A DNA stretch of 64,000 nucleotides from an uncultured Chelatococcus sp. Its GTDB lineage: Bacteria; Pseudomonadota; Alphaproteobacteria; Rhizobiales; Beijerinckiaceae. The DNA lies in assembly GCA_937863995.1 (NCBI GenBank), contig CALMIK010000037.1, forward strand, positions 1 through 64,000, written 5' to 3'. This document shows, piece after piece, positions 27,020 to 35,616 of the stretch (position 1 is the first letter of the stretch; each line of letters starts with the position of its first letter). A program made the position numbers and the translations under genes. The notes under the pieces were generated by a model, which saw only the letters and a program-made list of their open reading frames with translations, had not been told where the DNA came from and ran no database searches.

Positions 27020-27912
27020 CCAGCTGGTATGAGGCTACGGCGCGCCAGCGCATCGCGGGACTTCTCGATCCCGATACCTTCGCCGAGATCCTGCGGCCTG
27101 AAGACCGTATCACCAGCCCGCATCTGCGGGAACTCGGCGCACCTGCGGCCTTCGACGACGGCGTTGTGGTGGGGCGGGGGCTGCTCGCGGGCAGGCCCGT
27201 GCTCGTCGCCGCGCAGGAAGGCGCGTTCATGGGCGGCGCCGTAGGGGAGGTGCACGGCGCCAAGATCACTGGCCTGCTCGAGCGCGCAATGGACGAACGT
27301 CCCGCCGCAGTTCTGCTATTGCTGGAGACAGGCGGCGTGCGGCTGCACGAGGCGAATGCCGGGCTGATCGCCGTATCGGAAATCATGCGCGCCATTCTCG
27401 CGGTGCGGGCGGCGCAAATCCCGGTGATCGTGCTGAATGGCGGCCGCTACGGCGTGTTCGGCGGCATGGGGATAGCCGCGAGTCTTTGCGACGCGATCGT
27501 CATGTCCGAGGAGGGGCGGCTGGGGCTGTCCGGCCCCGAGGTCATCGAAACCACGATGGGCGTGGAAGAGTTCGACGCCTCCGATCGTGCGCTGGTCTGG
27601 CGGACGGTAGGTGGCAAGAACAGGTACATACTTGGCGAAGCGGCGACTCTGGTCAGCGACGACATTGCCGAATTCCGTGCGGCGGCGGCCGTGCTGGTGG
27701 ATGCCGCGCTCCCGCTCGATCTCCCTGAGGTGGAAGCTGAACACGCAATGCTGCGCGAGCGGCTCGAACGCTTCTCGGACATCGGGGACGCACAAGAGAT
27801 ATGGGCGCGGCTCGGCATCGCCTCGCCGGAGACGCTGCCGATCCTCGATAGCGATACCTTCCTGCGCGTCACGGAGGGAAAAGCGGTCCGGCGGAAGGGA
27901 GATGCCGCATGA
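27016..27912 (+). CDS. mdcD: Malonyl-ACP decarboxylase beta subunit
   Basis: 298 residues with the carboxyltransferase-like crotonase fold: EGAFMGGAVGEVHGAKITGL, LLLETGGVRLHEANAGLIAV and GGRYGVFGGMGIAASLCDAI are typical of MdcD. With MdcE it decarboxylates malonyl-ACP to acetyl-ACP and carbon dioxide. Both ends overlap neighbours by four bases, indicating coupled expression of the decarboxylase pair. Confidence 0.94.
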   Translation: MTSWYEATARQRIAGLLDPDTFAEILRPEDRITSPHLRELGAPAAFDDGVVVGRGLLAGRPVLVAAQEGAFMGGAVGEVHGAKITGLLERAMDERPAAVLLLLETGGVRLHEANAGLIAVSEIMRAILAVRAAQIPVIVLNGGRYGVFGGMGIAASLCDAIVMSEEGRLGLSGPEVIETTMGVEEFDASDRALVWRTVGGKNRYILGEAATLVSDDIAEFRAAAAVLVDAALPLDLPEVEAEHAMLRERLERFSDIGDAQEIWARLGIASPETLPILDSDTFLRVTEGKAVRRKGDAA

Positions 27913-28619
27913 CCATCGAAGACGTTCTGAAGCAATTGTTCCCGCTTGGCCACGACGTCTCCTTCTCGGAAGCGCTCGTGGCCGGCACGGGGCGCACGGA
28001 AGAGGGCGACGTTGCCGTTATCGGCACGCGCGACCGGGCGGAAATCGGCATCGATCTCGCATTCCGGATGGCGGATGAGGTGCTGCGGGTCGTTCGTGCG
28101 CACCCTGGCCGTCCCATTCTACTGCCCGTCGATACCGCTGGCCAGAAGATGAGCCGCCGCGATGAGACCCTGTGTCTCAATGCCTATATCGCTCACCTGG
28201 CAAAATGCCTCGGCGTCGCCCGCCGCAGCGGGCACCGCATCATCGGCCTTGTCTATGCCGAGGCCGTGAGCGCCGGCTTTCTGTCGACGTGCCTTCTCGC
28301 CGATGCCTGCTATGCCCTGCCGGGAGCGCAGGTGCGGGTGATGAATCTGTCGGCCATGGCCAGGGTGACGAAGATCCCGCTCGAACGGCTGGAAAGCCTC
28401 TCCAACACCTCGGCCGTCTTCGCGCCGGGCGTCGCCAACTACGTTGCAATGGGGGCCGTCCGCGACATCTGGAACGGGGACCTTGCCGAGCATCTTCTGG
28501 CCGCCCTTCGGGAGCAAGGCGACCCGCAGACCGATCGGCGGCGCGTGGACGGCGAGGCGCGGGGCGGCCGCTTGCTGGCGCGTAGTGTCGCCGAGCGTGC
28601 GCGGTTCGATGCGGCCTGA
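27909..28619 (+). CDS. mdcE: Malonyl-ACP decarboxylase gamma subunit
   Basis: 236 residues. LFPLGHDVSFSEALVAGTGR, RPILLPVDTAGQKMSRRDE and IGLVYAEAVSAGFLSTCLLA match MdcE, the partner of MdcD in malonyl-ACP decarboxylation. It is somewhat shorter than fused or longer gamma subunits, but all recognisable blocks are present. It overlaps mdcD by four bases and mdcG by eleven. Confidence 0.93.
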   Translation: MTIEDVLKQLFPLGHDVSFSEALVAGTGRTEEGDVAVIGTRDRAEIGIDLAFRMADEVLRVVRAHPGRPILLPVDTAGQKMSRRDETLCLNAYIAHLAKCLGVARRSGHRIIGLVYAEAVSAGFLSTCLLADACYALPGAQVRVMNLSAMARVTKIPLERLESLSNTSAVFAPGVANYVAMGAVRDIWNGDLAEHLLAALREQGDPQTDRRRVDGEARGGRLLARSVAERARFDAA

Positions 28620-29262
28620 GCGCCACAGCTTTGTCTGGATAGCAGCGCAGTGGCGCGCGCTGCTTGTGGCTGAACTCCTCGTTCCGGACGAAACGGCCCG
28701 TCTTGTCGAAGCGTGGCGGCTCGCGGGGTATCCGCTGGTGGTGGGCGCCTCGCGAGCCGGCGATCCGCCGGGATCTGTGCGGCTCGGCCTGGCAACCCCG
28801 GCGAAAGCGCGCATCGGTCTGCTTGTCGGGCGCGAGGCTGTCGTTGACGTCGCGCCGCCGCCCGGTCTCGACGCGGCCCGCCGCGCCGCGCCCCCGGCAT
28901 GGCGGACGGTGCTCGACACCATTGAGCACATCGCCGGCGAACACCGCGCGGCAATCGCCGTCTACGGGTCGCTGGCGTGGCAGGCGCTCTCCGGCGTGCC
29001 TTTCGTGCGGCCGGATTCGGATATCGACCTGCTGATCGATGCCGGGCCGCCAGCCGCGGCAGCGGAATTGTTCGCGAGCCTTGCCGCGCTCAAAGTTACG
29101 CCGAGGCTTGACGGGGAATGGCGCGTCCACCCCGGCGTGGCCGTCAACTGGCGCGAATATGCGGGTGTGTCGCAAGGACCTCTCGACCAGGACATTCTCG
29201 TCAAGGGTCACGGCGGCCCCTGGCTATGGCCGCTGTCCCGGCTGCACGACTTCCAGAGCTAG
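28609..29262 (+). CDS. mdcG: Phosphoribosyl-dephospho-CoA transferase (holo-MdcC synthase)
   Basis: 217 residues. It transfers the prosthetic group onto MdcC. The nucleotidyltransferase motif is clear: VYGSLAWQALSGVPFVRPDS followed by DIDLLID supplies Gly-Ser and the Asp-x-Asp metal site. ATG 28609 (MRPERHSFVW) is chosen because it matches the family N-terminus and lies inside the end of mdcE. The frame extends upstream within mdcE but without homology. Confidence 0.92.
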   Translation: MRPERHSFVWIAAQWRALLVAELLVPDETARLVEAWRLAGYPLVVGASRAGDPPGSVRLGLATPAKARIGLLVGREAVVDVAPPPGLDAARRAAPPAWRTVLDTIEHIAGEHRAAIAVYGSLAWQALSGVPFVRPDSDIDLLIDAGPPAAAAELFASLAALKVTPRLDGEWRVHPGVAVNWREYAGVSQGPLDQDILVKGHGGPWLWPLSRLHDFQS

Positions 29263-29272
29263 GAACGGAACC

Positions 29273-30130
29273 ATGAGGACAGGCGTTCAGGCACAATGGC
29301 AGGCTGCGGTTCCAGCCGGGCTAATCGGGCGGGCTGCGATCCGGGCCCTCTACGGAGAATTATCGCTCGCGCCGAAGCCCGGGCTCGTCAGCCCGCTAGA
29401 CAATGGCGCGCACGACGACATGACGATGGCGACGTTCATGCGCAGCCTGTTTGCGCTACGCGGCTATTTCATCGAGATCGCTGTTGCCGGGAGCATGGGC
29501 GCGCCATTCGGGACGCTGCGCCATCTCGGTCTTGCGGCCGAGAAGCGGATGCTCGCAACGACGGTCGGGATCAACACCCATCGCGGGGCTATATTCAATC
29601 TGGGCTTGCTCGGCGCTGCAACTGGCCAGCTTTTTGGCCGGGGATCGCGCCCGGACGCGGCGGCAATCTGCCGGACGGTTGCGACGCAGTGGGGGCAGGA
29701 TATCCTGGCGAGCCGTCCCGCCGTTCCCGACAGCAACGGCACGCGGGCACTGGCCGCGCACGGCGGCGCCGGGGCACGCGAGCAGGCGGCGGCGGGATAT
29801 CCGCTGCTCGGAGAGGTGGCGTTGCCGGAGCTTCGGACGGCCCGGAATCGCGGTGCGGATGCGCGGGCAAGCCGCGTTCAGGCGCTCTTCGCCATCATGG
29901 CGGCGCTGGATGATACCAATCTTCTGCACCGCGGCGGGCGGGAGGGGCTCGCCCTTGTCCGCCGTGAGGCGCGCGCGTTCCTCGATACGGGCGGCGTTTT
30001 CAGTGCGGGATGGCACGAGCGCGCCCTGAAGCTGCATCGCCTTTGCGTGGCGAAACGCCTGTCGCCGGGCGGCGCGGCCGATCTTCTGGCCTGCGCCATC
30101 TTTCTCGACGATATCGGAGCAGCGCCGTGA
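29273..30130 (+). CDS. mdcB: Triphosphoribosyl-dephospho-CoA synthase
   Basis: 285 residues, CitG/MdcB family. It makes the prosthetic-group precursor from ATP and dephospho-CoA. Motifs: LSLAPKPGLVSPLDNGAHDD, LAAEKRMLATTVGINTHRGA and ALDDTNLLHRGG. ATG 29273 is used, with GGAA upstream. Position between mdcG and mdcH, rather than second in the operon, matches the Acinetobacter order and differs from Klebsiella. Confidence 0.92.
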   Translation: MRTGVQAQWQAAVPAGLIGRAAIRALYGELSLAPKPGLVSPLDNGAHDDMTMATFMRSLFALRGYFIEIAVAGSMGAPFGTLRHLGLAAEKRMLATTVGINTHRGAIFNLGLLGAATGQLFGRGSRPDAAAICRTVATQWGQDILASRPAVPDSNGTRALAAHGGAGAREQAAAGYPLLGEVALPELRTARNRGADARASRVQALFAIMAALDDTNLLHRGGREGLALVRREARAFLDTGGVFSAGWHERALKLHRLCVAKRLSPGGAADLLACAIFLDDIGAAP

Positions 30131-31032
30131 TCGGCCTGCTGTGTCCCGGACAGGGCGCGCAAGACATAGTGATCGTGGAGCGGCTATGCAGCGATGAGAG
30201 GGGACAAGCCGTCTTCGCCCTGTTCCGGCAGGTGACGGGTGTTTCGGCGGACGAGCTGGCGCGGGGGCCGCGCGAACGGCTCTTCGACAATGCCATAGCC
30301 CAGCCTCTGGTCTGCGCCATCGCACTTGCGGCCCACGCGGCGCTCGAAGCACGAATGCCGTCGGTGCGCGTCATCGCCGGCTACAGCATCGGCGAACTCG
30401 CGGCCTACGGCTGCGCTGGGGCGCTGTCGCCCTTCGATACGCTTCACCTGGCGCGTATCCGCGCGGAATTCATGGAAGCCGCGAGCAAGTCCCCCGCCGG
30501 GATGGTCGCAGTAAGGGGTCTGAGGCGGCAAGATGCGCTGATCCTTTGCCGGGATTATGATGTCCATATCGCCATCCGCAACGGCGTGGACCGTTTCGTG
30601 ATCGCCGGGAACAGGGAAAACATCGACAGCTTCGTCCCGGCGGCGGCGGCGCGCGGCGCGGCGATCACGCCCCTGCCGGTGCGAATTCCCTCCCACACAC
30701 CGCTGCTCGCCAAGGCGGCCGAGCAGTTTCACGAGGTGCTGTCTGCGGCCAGTTTCAAGGAACCTGCCGTGCCCGTCATCGCCGGCATCGACGGTTCCCC
30801 GGTCCTGTCGAAGGAACGCGCCATCGCGACGCTCTCCCGGCAGATTTGCGAAACCGTCGACTGGGAAGCCTGCATGACAGGGCTCGCGGAATCCGGCGCC
30901 AGCACCTTTCTGGAGATCGGCGCAGGGCGCGATCTGTCACGCATGCTGCGCGACACACACCCGCGCATGGCAGCCCGATCGATCGATGAATTTCACAGCC
31001 TTGCTGGCGTCATCGCTTGGCTCGCTCGCTGA
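30127..31032 (+). CDS. mdcH: Malonyl-CoA:ACP malonyltransferase of malonate decarboxylase
   Basis: 301 residues, FabD-like fold. PGQGAQ at the N-terminus, nucleophile Ser in VIAGYSIGELAAYGCAGA, and the active-site His in RIPSHTPLLAKAA are present. It loads malonyl from malonyl-CoA onto MdcC to prime the cycle. The GTG start overlaps the mdcB stop (GTGA) and the protein then begins IGLLCPGQGAQ as expected; longer in-frame starts inside mdcB are unlikely. Last gene of the operon; no mdcL/M or madL/M transporter follows. Confidence 0.92.
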   Translation: MIGLLCPGQGAQDIVIVERLCSDERGQAVFALFRQVTGVSADELARGPRERLFDNAIAQPLVCAIALAAHAALEARMPSVRVIAGYSIGELAAYGCAGALSPFDTLHLARIRAEFMEAASKSPAGMVAVRGLRRQDALILCRDYDVHIAIRNGVDRFVIAGNRENIDSFVPAAAARGAAITPLPVRIPSHTPLLAKAAEQFHEVLSAASFKEPAVPVIAGIDGSPVLSKERAIATLSRQICETVDWEACMTGLAESGASTFLEIGAGRDLSRMLRDTHPRMAARSIDEFHSLAGVIAWLAR

Positions 31033-31078
31033 TCGCGCTATGCCGACGTGCTGCTCGACCGAGCCTCGGATCGTCGCG

Positions 31079-31104
31079 GCCGCTGCCGGTTGCCCGGTGG
31101 CGGC
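31079..31104. terminator. GC-rich hairpin between mdcH and the convergent tetR
   Basis: GCCGCTGCCGG (31079-31089) pairs with CCGGTGGCGGC (31094-31104) over 11 positions with two mismatches and a four-base loop. No T-run. Probable Rho-aided end for one or both convergent transcripts. Confidence 0.45.
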
Positions 31105-31108
31105 GGTG

Positions 31109-31753
31109 TTAAGGAAAGATGGTTCGATACCAGATATGGCTGATGACCTGCGCCGCATCGTCAAGTGGCAGTAATCCTTCATCCGTTTCAGGTTGAGCGT
31201 ACCACACATATGCTGATTGTTCGGTCATCGACGCCAGGGCTTCGAGGGAAATCCTGACCGGCCGTCCGCCGATCTCGCGAATGCCATGATCCCGGCGCAG
31301 GGCGGCGGCCACGCGGACAATGTGACTTTCCCGCATATACCACCACATGTCGTTGTATCGCTTGTCCACCATCGTCGCTTCCATTAAGGCGCGCATGACT
31401 TTGCGATGGGTACAATAATGCGACAGGTATCCGTGGTTGGATTCCAGAATCGTCTCGTAAGGCGCGGCGCGAAACGTATGCCGGCCGTTGCCGCGGCTGG
31501 CCGCGTACAGCTCGATATGAATGCCATGGATGATCGCCAGGAAGACGTCGTCCTTGTTATCGAAATAGCGATACAGCGCGCCCATCGACAGATCGGCCTT
31601 GGCCGCCAGATCGCTCATCCGCATTGCAACGTATCCCGCGTTGCCGAAGACTTCGCGGCCGCTTTCGAGGATGCGCGCCAGCGTGGCCCGCCCCTTCGGG
31701 GTGGTGGGTTGTGGCAGGGCTGGTTCTGCTGATTTTTCCATCGTTCCGCGCAT
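31109..31753 (-). CDS. TetR-family regulator of the amide/beta-oxidation cluster
   Basis: 214 residues. N-terminal TetR helix-turn-helix (ARILESGREVFGNAGYVAMR, LAAKADLSMGALYRYFDNKD) followed by a diverged ligand domain. ATG 31741, four codons in, is an alternative start with GGAA upstream. It is divergent from the hydrolase gene; an inverted repeat AGTGACATCACT lies in the shared gap. It most likely represses the plus-strand operon, with a CoA thioester or the substrate as inducer. Confidence 0.87.
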   Translation of the reverse strand: MRGTMEKSAEPALPQPTTPKGRATLARILESGREVFGNAGYVAMRMSDLAAKADLSMGALYRYFDNKDDVFLAIIHGIHIELYAASRGNGRHTFRAAPYETILESNHGYLSHYCTHRKVMRALMEATMVDKRYNDMWWYMRESHIVRVAAALRRDHGIREIGGRPVRISLEALASMTEQSAYVWYAQPETDEGLLPLDDAAQVISHIWYRTIFP

Positions 31754-31762
31754 TTTTAAAAA

Positions 31763-31774
31763 AGTGACATCACT
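31763..31774. promoter_or_regulatory. Candidate TetR operator
   Basis: AGTGACATCACT is an inverted repeat of AGTGA and TCACT around CA, flanked by A- and T-runs, in the gap between the divergent tetR and hydrolase genes. Its position fits autoregulation and control of the downstream operon. Confidence 0.5.
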
Positions 31775-31865
31775 CTTGTTTTTTTGCGAAGGCTAGCATA
31801 GGCTCAACCCGATCAAAGAACAACCGATGATGGCCAACATCACGGAATCGATCGGGAGGACTGTC

Positions 31866-32732
31866 ATGGTGGATTCACCTGTCCCGGAAGCGCCGCCACG
31901 CGCTTCCGAGAGCGGCACTGTATTTTTGCGCGACATCTCCGTTGCCTTCCAGCGCGTCGGCGAGGGGCGGCCGGTGGTTTTCATCCACGGCCTGGCCGAA
32001 GATGGGGGAAGCTGGTCCGGGGTTGTGGAGCGCCTGCCGCGGGGCGTTCGCGCCCATGTGCTCGACCTGCGCGGACATGGCGGCTCGACGACCGGGGAGG
32101 GGGATGGCACGCTGTCCCAGCTCGCCGGCGACCTGACGGCCTATCTGGACGCGGTGACGGGTCCGGCCGTCTGCGTGGGGTTCTCGCTCGGCGGGGTCGT
32201 CGTGCTGGAGGCCGCGTTGCAGCGCCCGGATCTCGTTCAGGGCGCGATTGTCATCGGCACGTCCAGCAAGGTCGGGCGCGCGGCGGCAAGCTTCTTCGAA
32301 GCGCGCATCGAACAGGCGCTGACCGATCCGGCCGGGTTCCGGCAGGCGCTGGCCGAGGATACCGATGCCCAGGTCGTGCGCAACCGCGATGACGTCGCCG
32401 CCATTGCCGCGCGCCGGATCGCCGCCGTGGGCGAGGGCGCGGGCTATGTCAACGCCGCCCGCGCGATGGTGGCCCTCGCCGCGGCGCCGCTGACGGAGCG
32501 GCTGCGGAATATCCGGGTTCCCGTTCATATCATCCAGGGTGAGAACGACGCCTTCTGTCCGCTGAAGGCGGCCGAAATCCTGCGCGAGGCCATGCCGGAC
32601 GCGGGCTATGCGGTGATACCCGACGCCGGGCACCTGATCGCGCTCGATCAGCCTGATCTGCTGGCCGTGGAGCTGTCCCGCGTGCTGGTCAACGACACCA
32701 TTCAAAGCAAGGGAGAAAGAGATGAGCGATAG
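31866..32732 (+). CDS. Alpha/beta-fold hydrolase
   Basis: 288 residues. Oxyanion region VVFIHGLAEDGGSWSG, nucleophile Ser in VCVGFSLGGVVVLEA, acid Asp in QGENDAFCP and base His in IPDAGHLIALDQP form a complete triad. The start is ATG 31866: GGGAGGA lies five bases upstream; ATG 31827 is an alternative without such a site. The closest general resemblance is to enol-lactone and ester hydrolases. First gene of the 31.9-44.7 kb operon, ending 11 bases inside the next gene. Substrate unknown. Confidence 0.87.
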   Translation: MVDSPVPEAPPRASESGTVFLRDISVAFQRVGEGRPVVFIHGLAEDGGSWSGVVERLPRGVRAHVLDLRGHGGSTTGEGDGTLSQLAGDLTAYLDAVTGPAVCVGFSLGGVVVLEAALQRPDLVQGAIVIGTSSKVGRAAASFFEARIEQALTDPAGFRQALAEDTDAQVVRNRDDVAAIAARRIAAVGEGAGYVNAARAMVALAAAPLTERLRNIRVPVHIIQGENDAFCPLKAAEILREAMPDAGYAVIPDAGHLIALDQPDLLAVELSRVLVNDTIQSKGERDER

Positions 32733-33483
32733 CAAGGTCGCCATTGTCACCGCCGCAGCCGGAGCGGGCATCGGCGCGGCCATAGCCCGCCAGCTTGCCC
32801 GTGACGGGCTGCACGTCGTCATCACCGACCTGCATGAAGGCCGCATGACGAAGCTCTCGGAGGAGCTGTCGCAGCTCTCCGGGCTCGAATGCCCGTGGTA
32901 CAAGCTCGATGTGAGCGACCACGCCGAGGTGGAGGCGGTATTGGGCGCGGTGGCGGAGCGGTTCGGACGCATCGACGTGCTGGTCAACAATGCCGGCTGG
33001 TCGAAGATCGAACCCGTCGCGGAAATGTCCCTCGAGACATGGCAGAAATGCCTCGCCATCGACCTGACCGGGACTTTTAGCTGCATGCGCTTCGCGCTGC
33101 CGCACATGATCGCGGCCGGTTCGGGGGCAATCGTCAATATCTCGTCGATCTCCGGCTGGGAAATGACGACGGAACATGGTGCGGCCTATTCGGCGGCCAA
33201 GGCGGGCGTGATGGCGCTGACGCGCGTCGCAGCCGCTGAAAACGGTAAACACGGCATACGCGTCAACGCCATCGCGCCGGGCCTGATCTACAACGACTTC
33301 CTGCGCCGCATCTATCCCGATGCGTTCTTCGACAGCTATCTGGAGAAGAAGGCGTTCGTGAACCGTCTCGGCAGGCCCGAGGATGTCGCGCATCTGGTCT
33401 CGTTCCTCGTCGATGACGACAAGGCCGGATACATCACCGGCGAGATCTATGGCGTCAGCGGTGGAGTTCATCCGCATGCTTGA
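32722..33483 (+). CDS. Short-chain dehydrogenase/reductase
   Basis: 253 residues, classical SDR. The cofactor motif is VTAAAGAGIGAAIARQLA (Thr-x3-Gly-x-Gly-Ile-Gly), followed by VLVNNAGWS. Catalytic Ser is in NISSISGWEM, and Tyr/Lys in GAAYSAAKAGVMAL. In this operon it is a natural 3-hydroxyacyl-CoA dehydrogenase, oxidising the product of the hydratases to a 3-oxoacyl-CoA, but oxidation of an alcohol on the free substrate is equally possible. Overlaps the amidase start by eight bases. Confidence 0.9.
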   Translation: MSDSKVAIVTAAAGAGIGAAIARQLARDGLHVVITDLHEGRMTKLSEELSQLSGLECPWYKLDVSDHAEVEAVLGAVAERFGRIDVLVNNAGWSKIEPVAEMSLETWQKCLAIDLTGTFSCMRFALPHMIAAGSGAIVNISSISGWEMTTEHGAAYSAAKAGVMALTRVAAAENGKHGIRVNAIAPGLIYNDFLRRIYPDAFFDSYLEKKAFVNRLGRPEDVAHLVSFLVDDDKAGYITGEIYGVSGGVHPHA

Positions 33484-34867
33484 CGATACGAAAACACTTG
33501 TGGGCGCAGCCCCGTCAGCGCAAAGCCTGATCGACGCCTACCGGCGCCGGGAGGCCTCGCCGGTGGCGGTAGCCCGTGCGGCGCTGGAGCGGGTTCGCGA
33601 CTGCGACGGGGCGCTGAACGCCATGGTGCTCATGCTCGACGACCTGGCGCTCGCGCAGGCCGAGCGGGCCGAGGAGGCCTGGCGGGCGGGCGATGCCGCG
33701 CCGCTGGCCGGCGTTCCGATCACCATCAAGGATACGTTCGATATCGCGGGCGCGGTCACCACGCGCGGCTCGCGCATCCACAGCAGGCATCTTGCCCTGG
33801 AGGACAGCGGCGCGGTGCGGCGCTTGCGCGCGGCCGGGGCCGTTTTCATCGGCAAGACCAATACCGCGGAGTTCGGCCAGTCCGCCACCTGCGAGAACCG
33901 GCTGCAGCAGGTTACCCGCAATCCGTGGAACCTCGGCGCGACGCCCGGAGGTTCCAGCGGCGGGGCGGCCGTATCGGTTGCGGCCGGATACGTGCCGCTG
34001 GCGCTCGGCGCCGATGGCGGCGGCTCGATCCGCATCCCGGCGGCGATGACCGGCATATTCGGCTTCAAGCCCAGTTATGGGCTCTGCGCCGATGAAGGCG
34101 GCTTCCGCGCCATGAGCGCGTTCGCCTGCGCCGGCCCCATGTCGCACGAGGTGGCGGATGCGCGCATTCTGTTGTCGGTTCTCGCCGACAGGGACCTGCC
34201 GCGTCAGGCCGGTCGCGGGGGGATGCGCATCGGGCTGTGCGCTTCCCCGGACGGCCATCCCGTGGATCCGGGCATCCGCGCCGCCGTGGCGAAGGCTGCG
34301 GCAGCGCTGGACGACCTCGGGCATGCTGTCGAGGAGATCGATCTCGATCTGAGCGGATGGGACGAGGTATTCAACGCGCTCGTGCTGGCGGAGGAGTGGC
34401 ACGAGCGCGGATTCCTGCTCGACTATTGCGGCGAAGACCTGAGCGACTATGCCCTGGCAAGCCTGCGCGCCGCGACGAACCTGAGCGTCGAGCAGGTCAT
34501 GGAGGCGCGCAGCCGCCATGCGGGCTATCGCGCACGCATCGCCGCGCTGTTCGACGGGTTCGACGTCCTGCTGACGCCGGCGACCGCGACCCCTGCATTC
34601 GCCATCGGCGAGCGCCCGCGCGAGATCGACGGGCAGCGCGTCGGCCGCCTGTGGGGAGCGTTCCCGTTCACGAGCCCCTTCAACGTTGGCGGAAATCCGG
34701 CGGCGGCAATTCCCTGTGACACGATCAGCGACTTGCCGGTATCGGTCCAGCTCGTGGGGCGCATCGGGCAGGACGCACCGCTCCTCGATCTGGCCCAGGA
34801 TCTCGAAGAGGCGCTGGCCTTCGGCGACCGAATTGCGGCGCTTCAATTCATGGGGGCGGGCGGGTGA
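33476..34867 (+). CDS. Amidase-signature family amidase (second in window)
   Basis: 463 residues. Catalytic Lys in LAGVPITIKDTFDIAG, cis-Ser in ATPGGSSGGAAVSVAAGY and nucleophile Ser in ADGGGSIRIPAAMTGIFGFK give the complete triad. It should hydrolyse a carboxamide to the acid before CoA activation by the ligase at 42338. The same length as the amidase at 7940, but the sequences differ widely, so this is not a recent copy. Start ATG 33476 lies within the SDR end; stop overlaps the next ATG as TGATG. Confidence 0.9.
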   Translation: MLDDTKTLVGAAPSAQSLIDAYRRREASPVAVARAALERVRDCDGALNAMVLMLDDLALAQAERAEEAWRAGDAAPLAGVPITIKDTFDIAGAVTTRGSRIHSRHLALEDSGAVRRLRAAGAVFIGKTNTAEFGQSATCENRLQQVTRNPWNLGATPGGSSGGAAVSVAAGYVPLALGADGGGSIRIPAAMTGIFGFKPSYGLCADEGGFRAMSAFACAGPMSHEVADARILLSVLADRDLPRQAGRGGMRIGLCASPDGHPVDPGIRAAVAKAAAALDDLGHAVEEIDLDLSGWDEVFNALVLAEEWHERGFLLDYCGEDLSDYALASLRAATNLSVEQVMEARSRHAGYRARIAALFDGFDVLLTPATATPAFAIGERPREIDGQRVGRLWGAFPFTSPFNVGGNPAAAIPCDTISDLPVSVQLVGRIGQDAPLLDLAQDLEEALAFGDRIAALQFMGAGG

Positions 34868-35616
34868 TGGACGATCTGCGCATCGAAACGCCGGCAATGG
34901 GCGTCCGCCTGCTCGTGCTCTGCCGCAGCGCCCGGCGCAACGCGCTGTCGCGCGATCTCATCGGCCGGCTGCACGCCGGTGTCGCGGCTGCGAAAGCGGA
35001 GGGTGCGCGCGCCATCGTCATCGCGGCGGACGGCCCTGCCTTTTCGGCCGGCGCGGATTTCGCCGATCTGGACGGCAGCGTCGCCGATCTCGATTTCGAC
35101 GCCGAGATGTCGGGGCTAACCGCCAGCCTGCGCGATGAAAGTCTGGTCTCGTTCGCGGCGATCAGCGGCGCCTGCATCGGTGCCGGTCTCGATCTGGCAT
35201 TGGCCTGCGATTTTCGCGTCGCCGCGCCGGATGCCGTTTTTGCCCTGCCGGCGGTGCGGATGGGCATCTTGTACAACCCGAAACGGCTCGAACAGATCCT
35301 GCCCCTGATGAGCCATGCCATCGCCCTGCGGCTGCTGCTGCTTGCCGAGCGGCTGGATTTCGCCGACGCGCGCGCCGGCGGCATCGTGACCCATGTGACG
35401 GAGCAGCCGGGCGCAGATGCGGTGCGGGCGAGGGCGCTGGAACTGGCGGCAGCGGCCGTAGCGCTTCCATCGCAGGCACAGGAGGCGGCAAAGGCTTTCG
35501 CCGCATCGTTCGGGAGGCCCGGTTTCGATGCAATGGACTGGGAAGCGTGGCGGCGGCGGCTGCTCGATTCCGATCAGAGGCAAGAGGCGCTCCAGAAAGC
35601 AAGGATCACCAAATGA
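34867..35616 (+). CDS. Crotonase-superfamily protein lacking both canonical hydratase glutamates
   Basis: 249 residues with the enoyl-CoA hydratase fold. The oxyanion-hole segment GPAFSAGADFADLDG and the helix start SGACIGAGLDLALACDF are present. In rat mitochondrial hydratase the two catalytic Glu lie in GGGCELAMMCD and FGQPEILLG. The aligned positions here are Asp (GAGLDLALACD) and Ala (FALPAVRMG). Water addition by the normal mechanism is therefore doubtful; isomerase, hydrolase or lyase chemistry is possible. ATG 34867 follows the amidase stop directly; GTG 34864 is an alternative. Confidence 0.85.
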   Translation: MDDLRIETPAMGVRLLVLCRSARRNALSRDLIGRLHAGVAAAKAEGARAIVIAADGPAFSAGADFADLDGSVADLDFDAEMSGLTASLRDESLVSFAAISGACIGAGLDLALACDFRVAAPDAVFALPAVRMGILYNPKRLEQILPLMSHAIALRLLLLAERLDFADARAGGIVTHVTEQPGADAVRARALELAAAAVALPSQAQEAAKAFAASFGRPGFDAMDWEAWRRRLLDSDQRQEALQKARITK

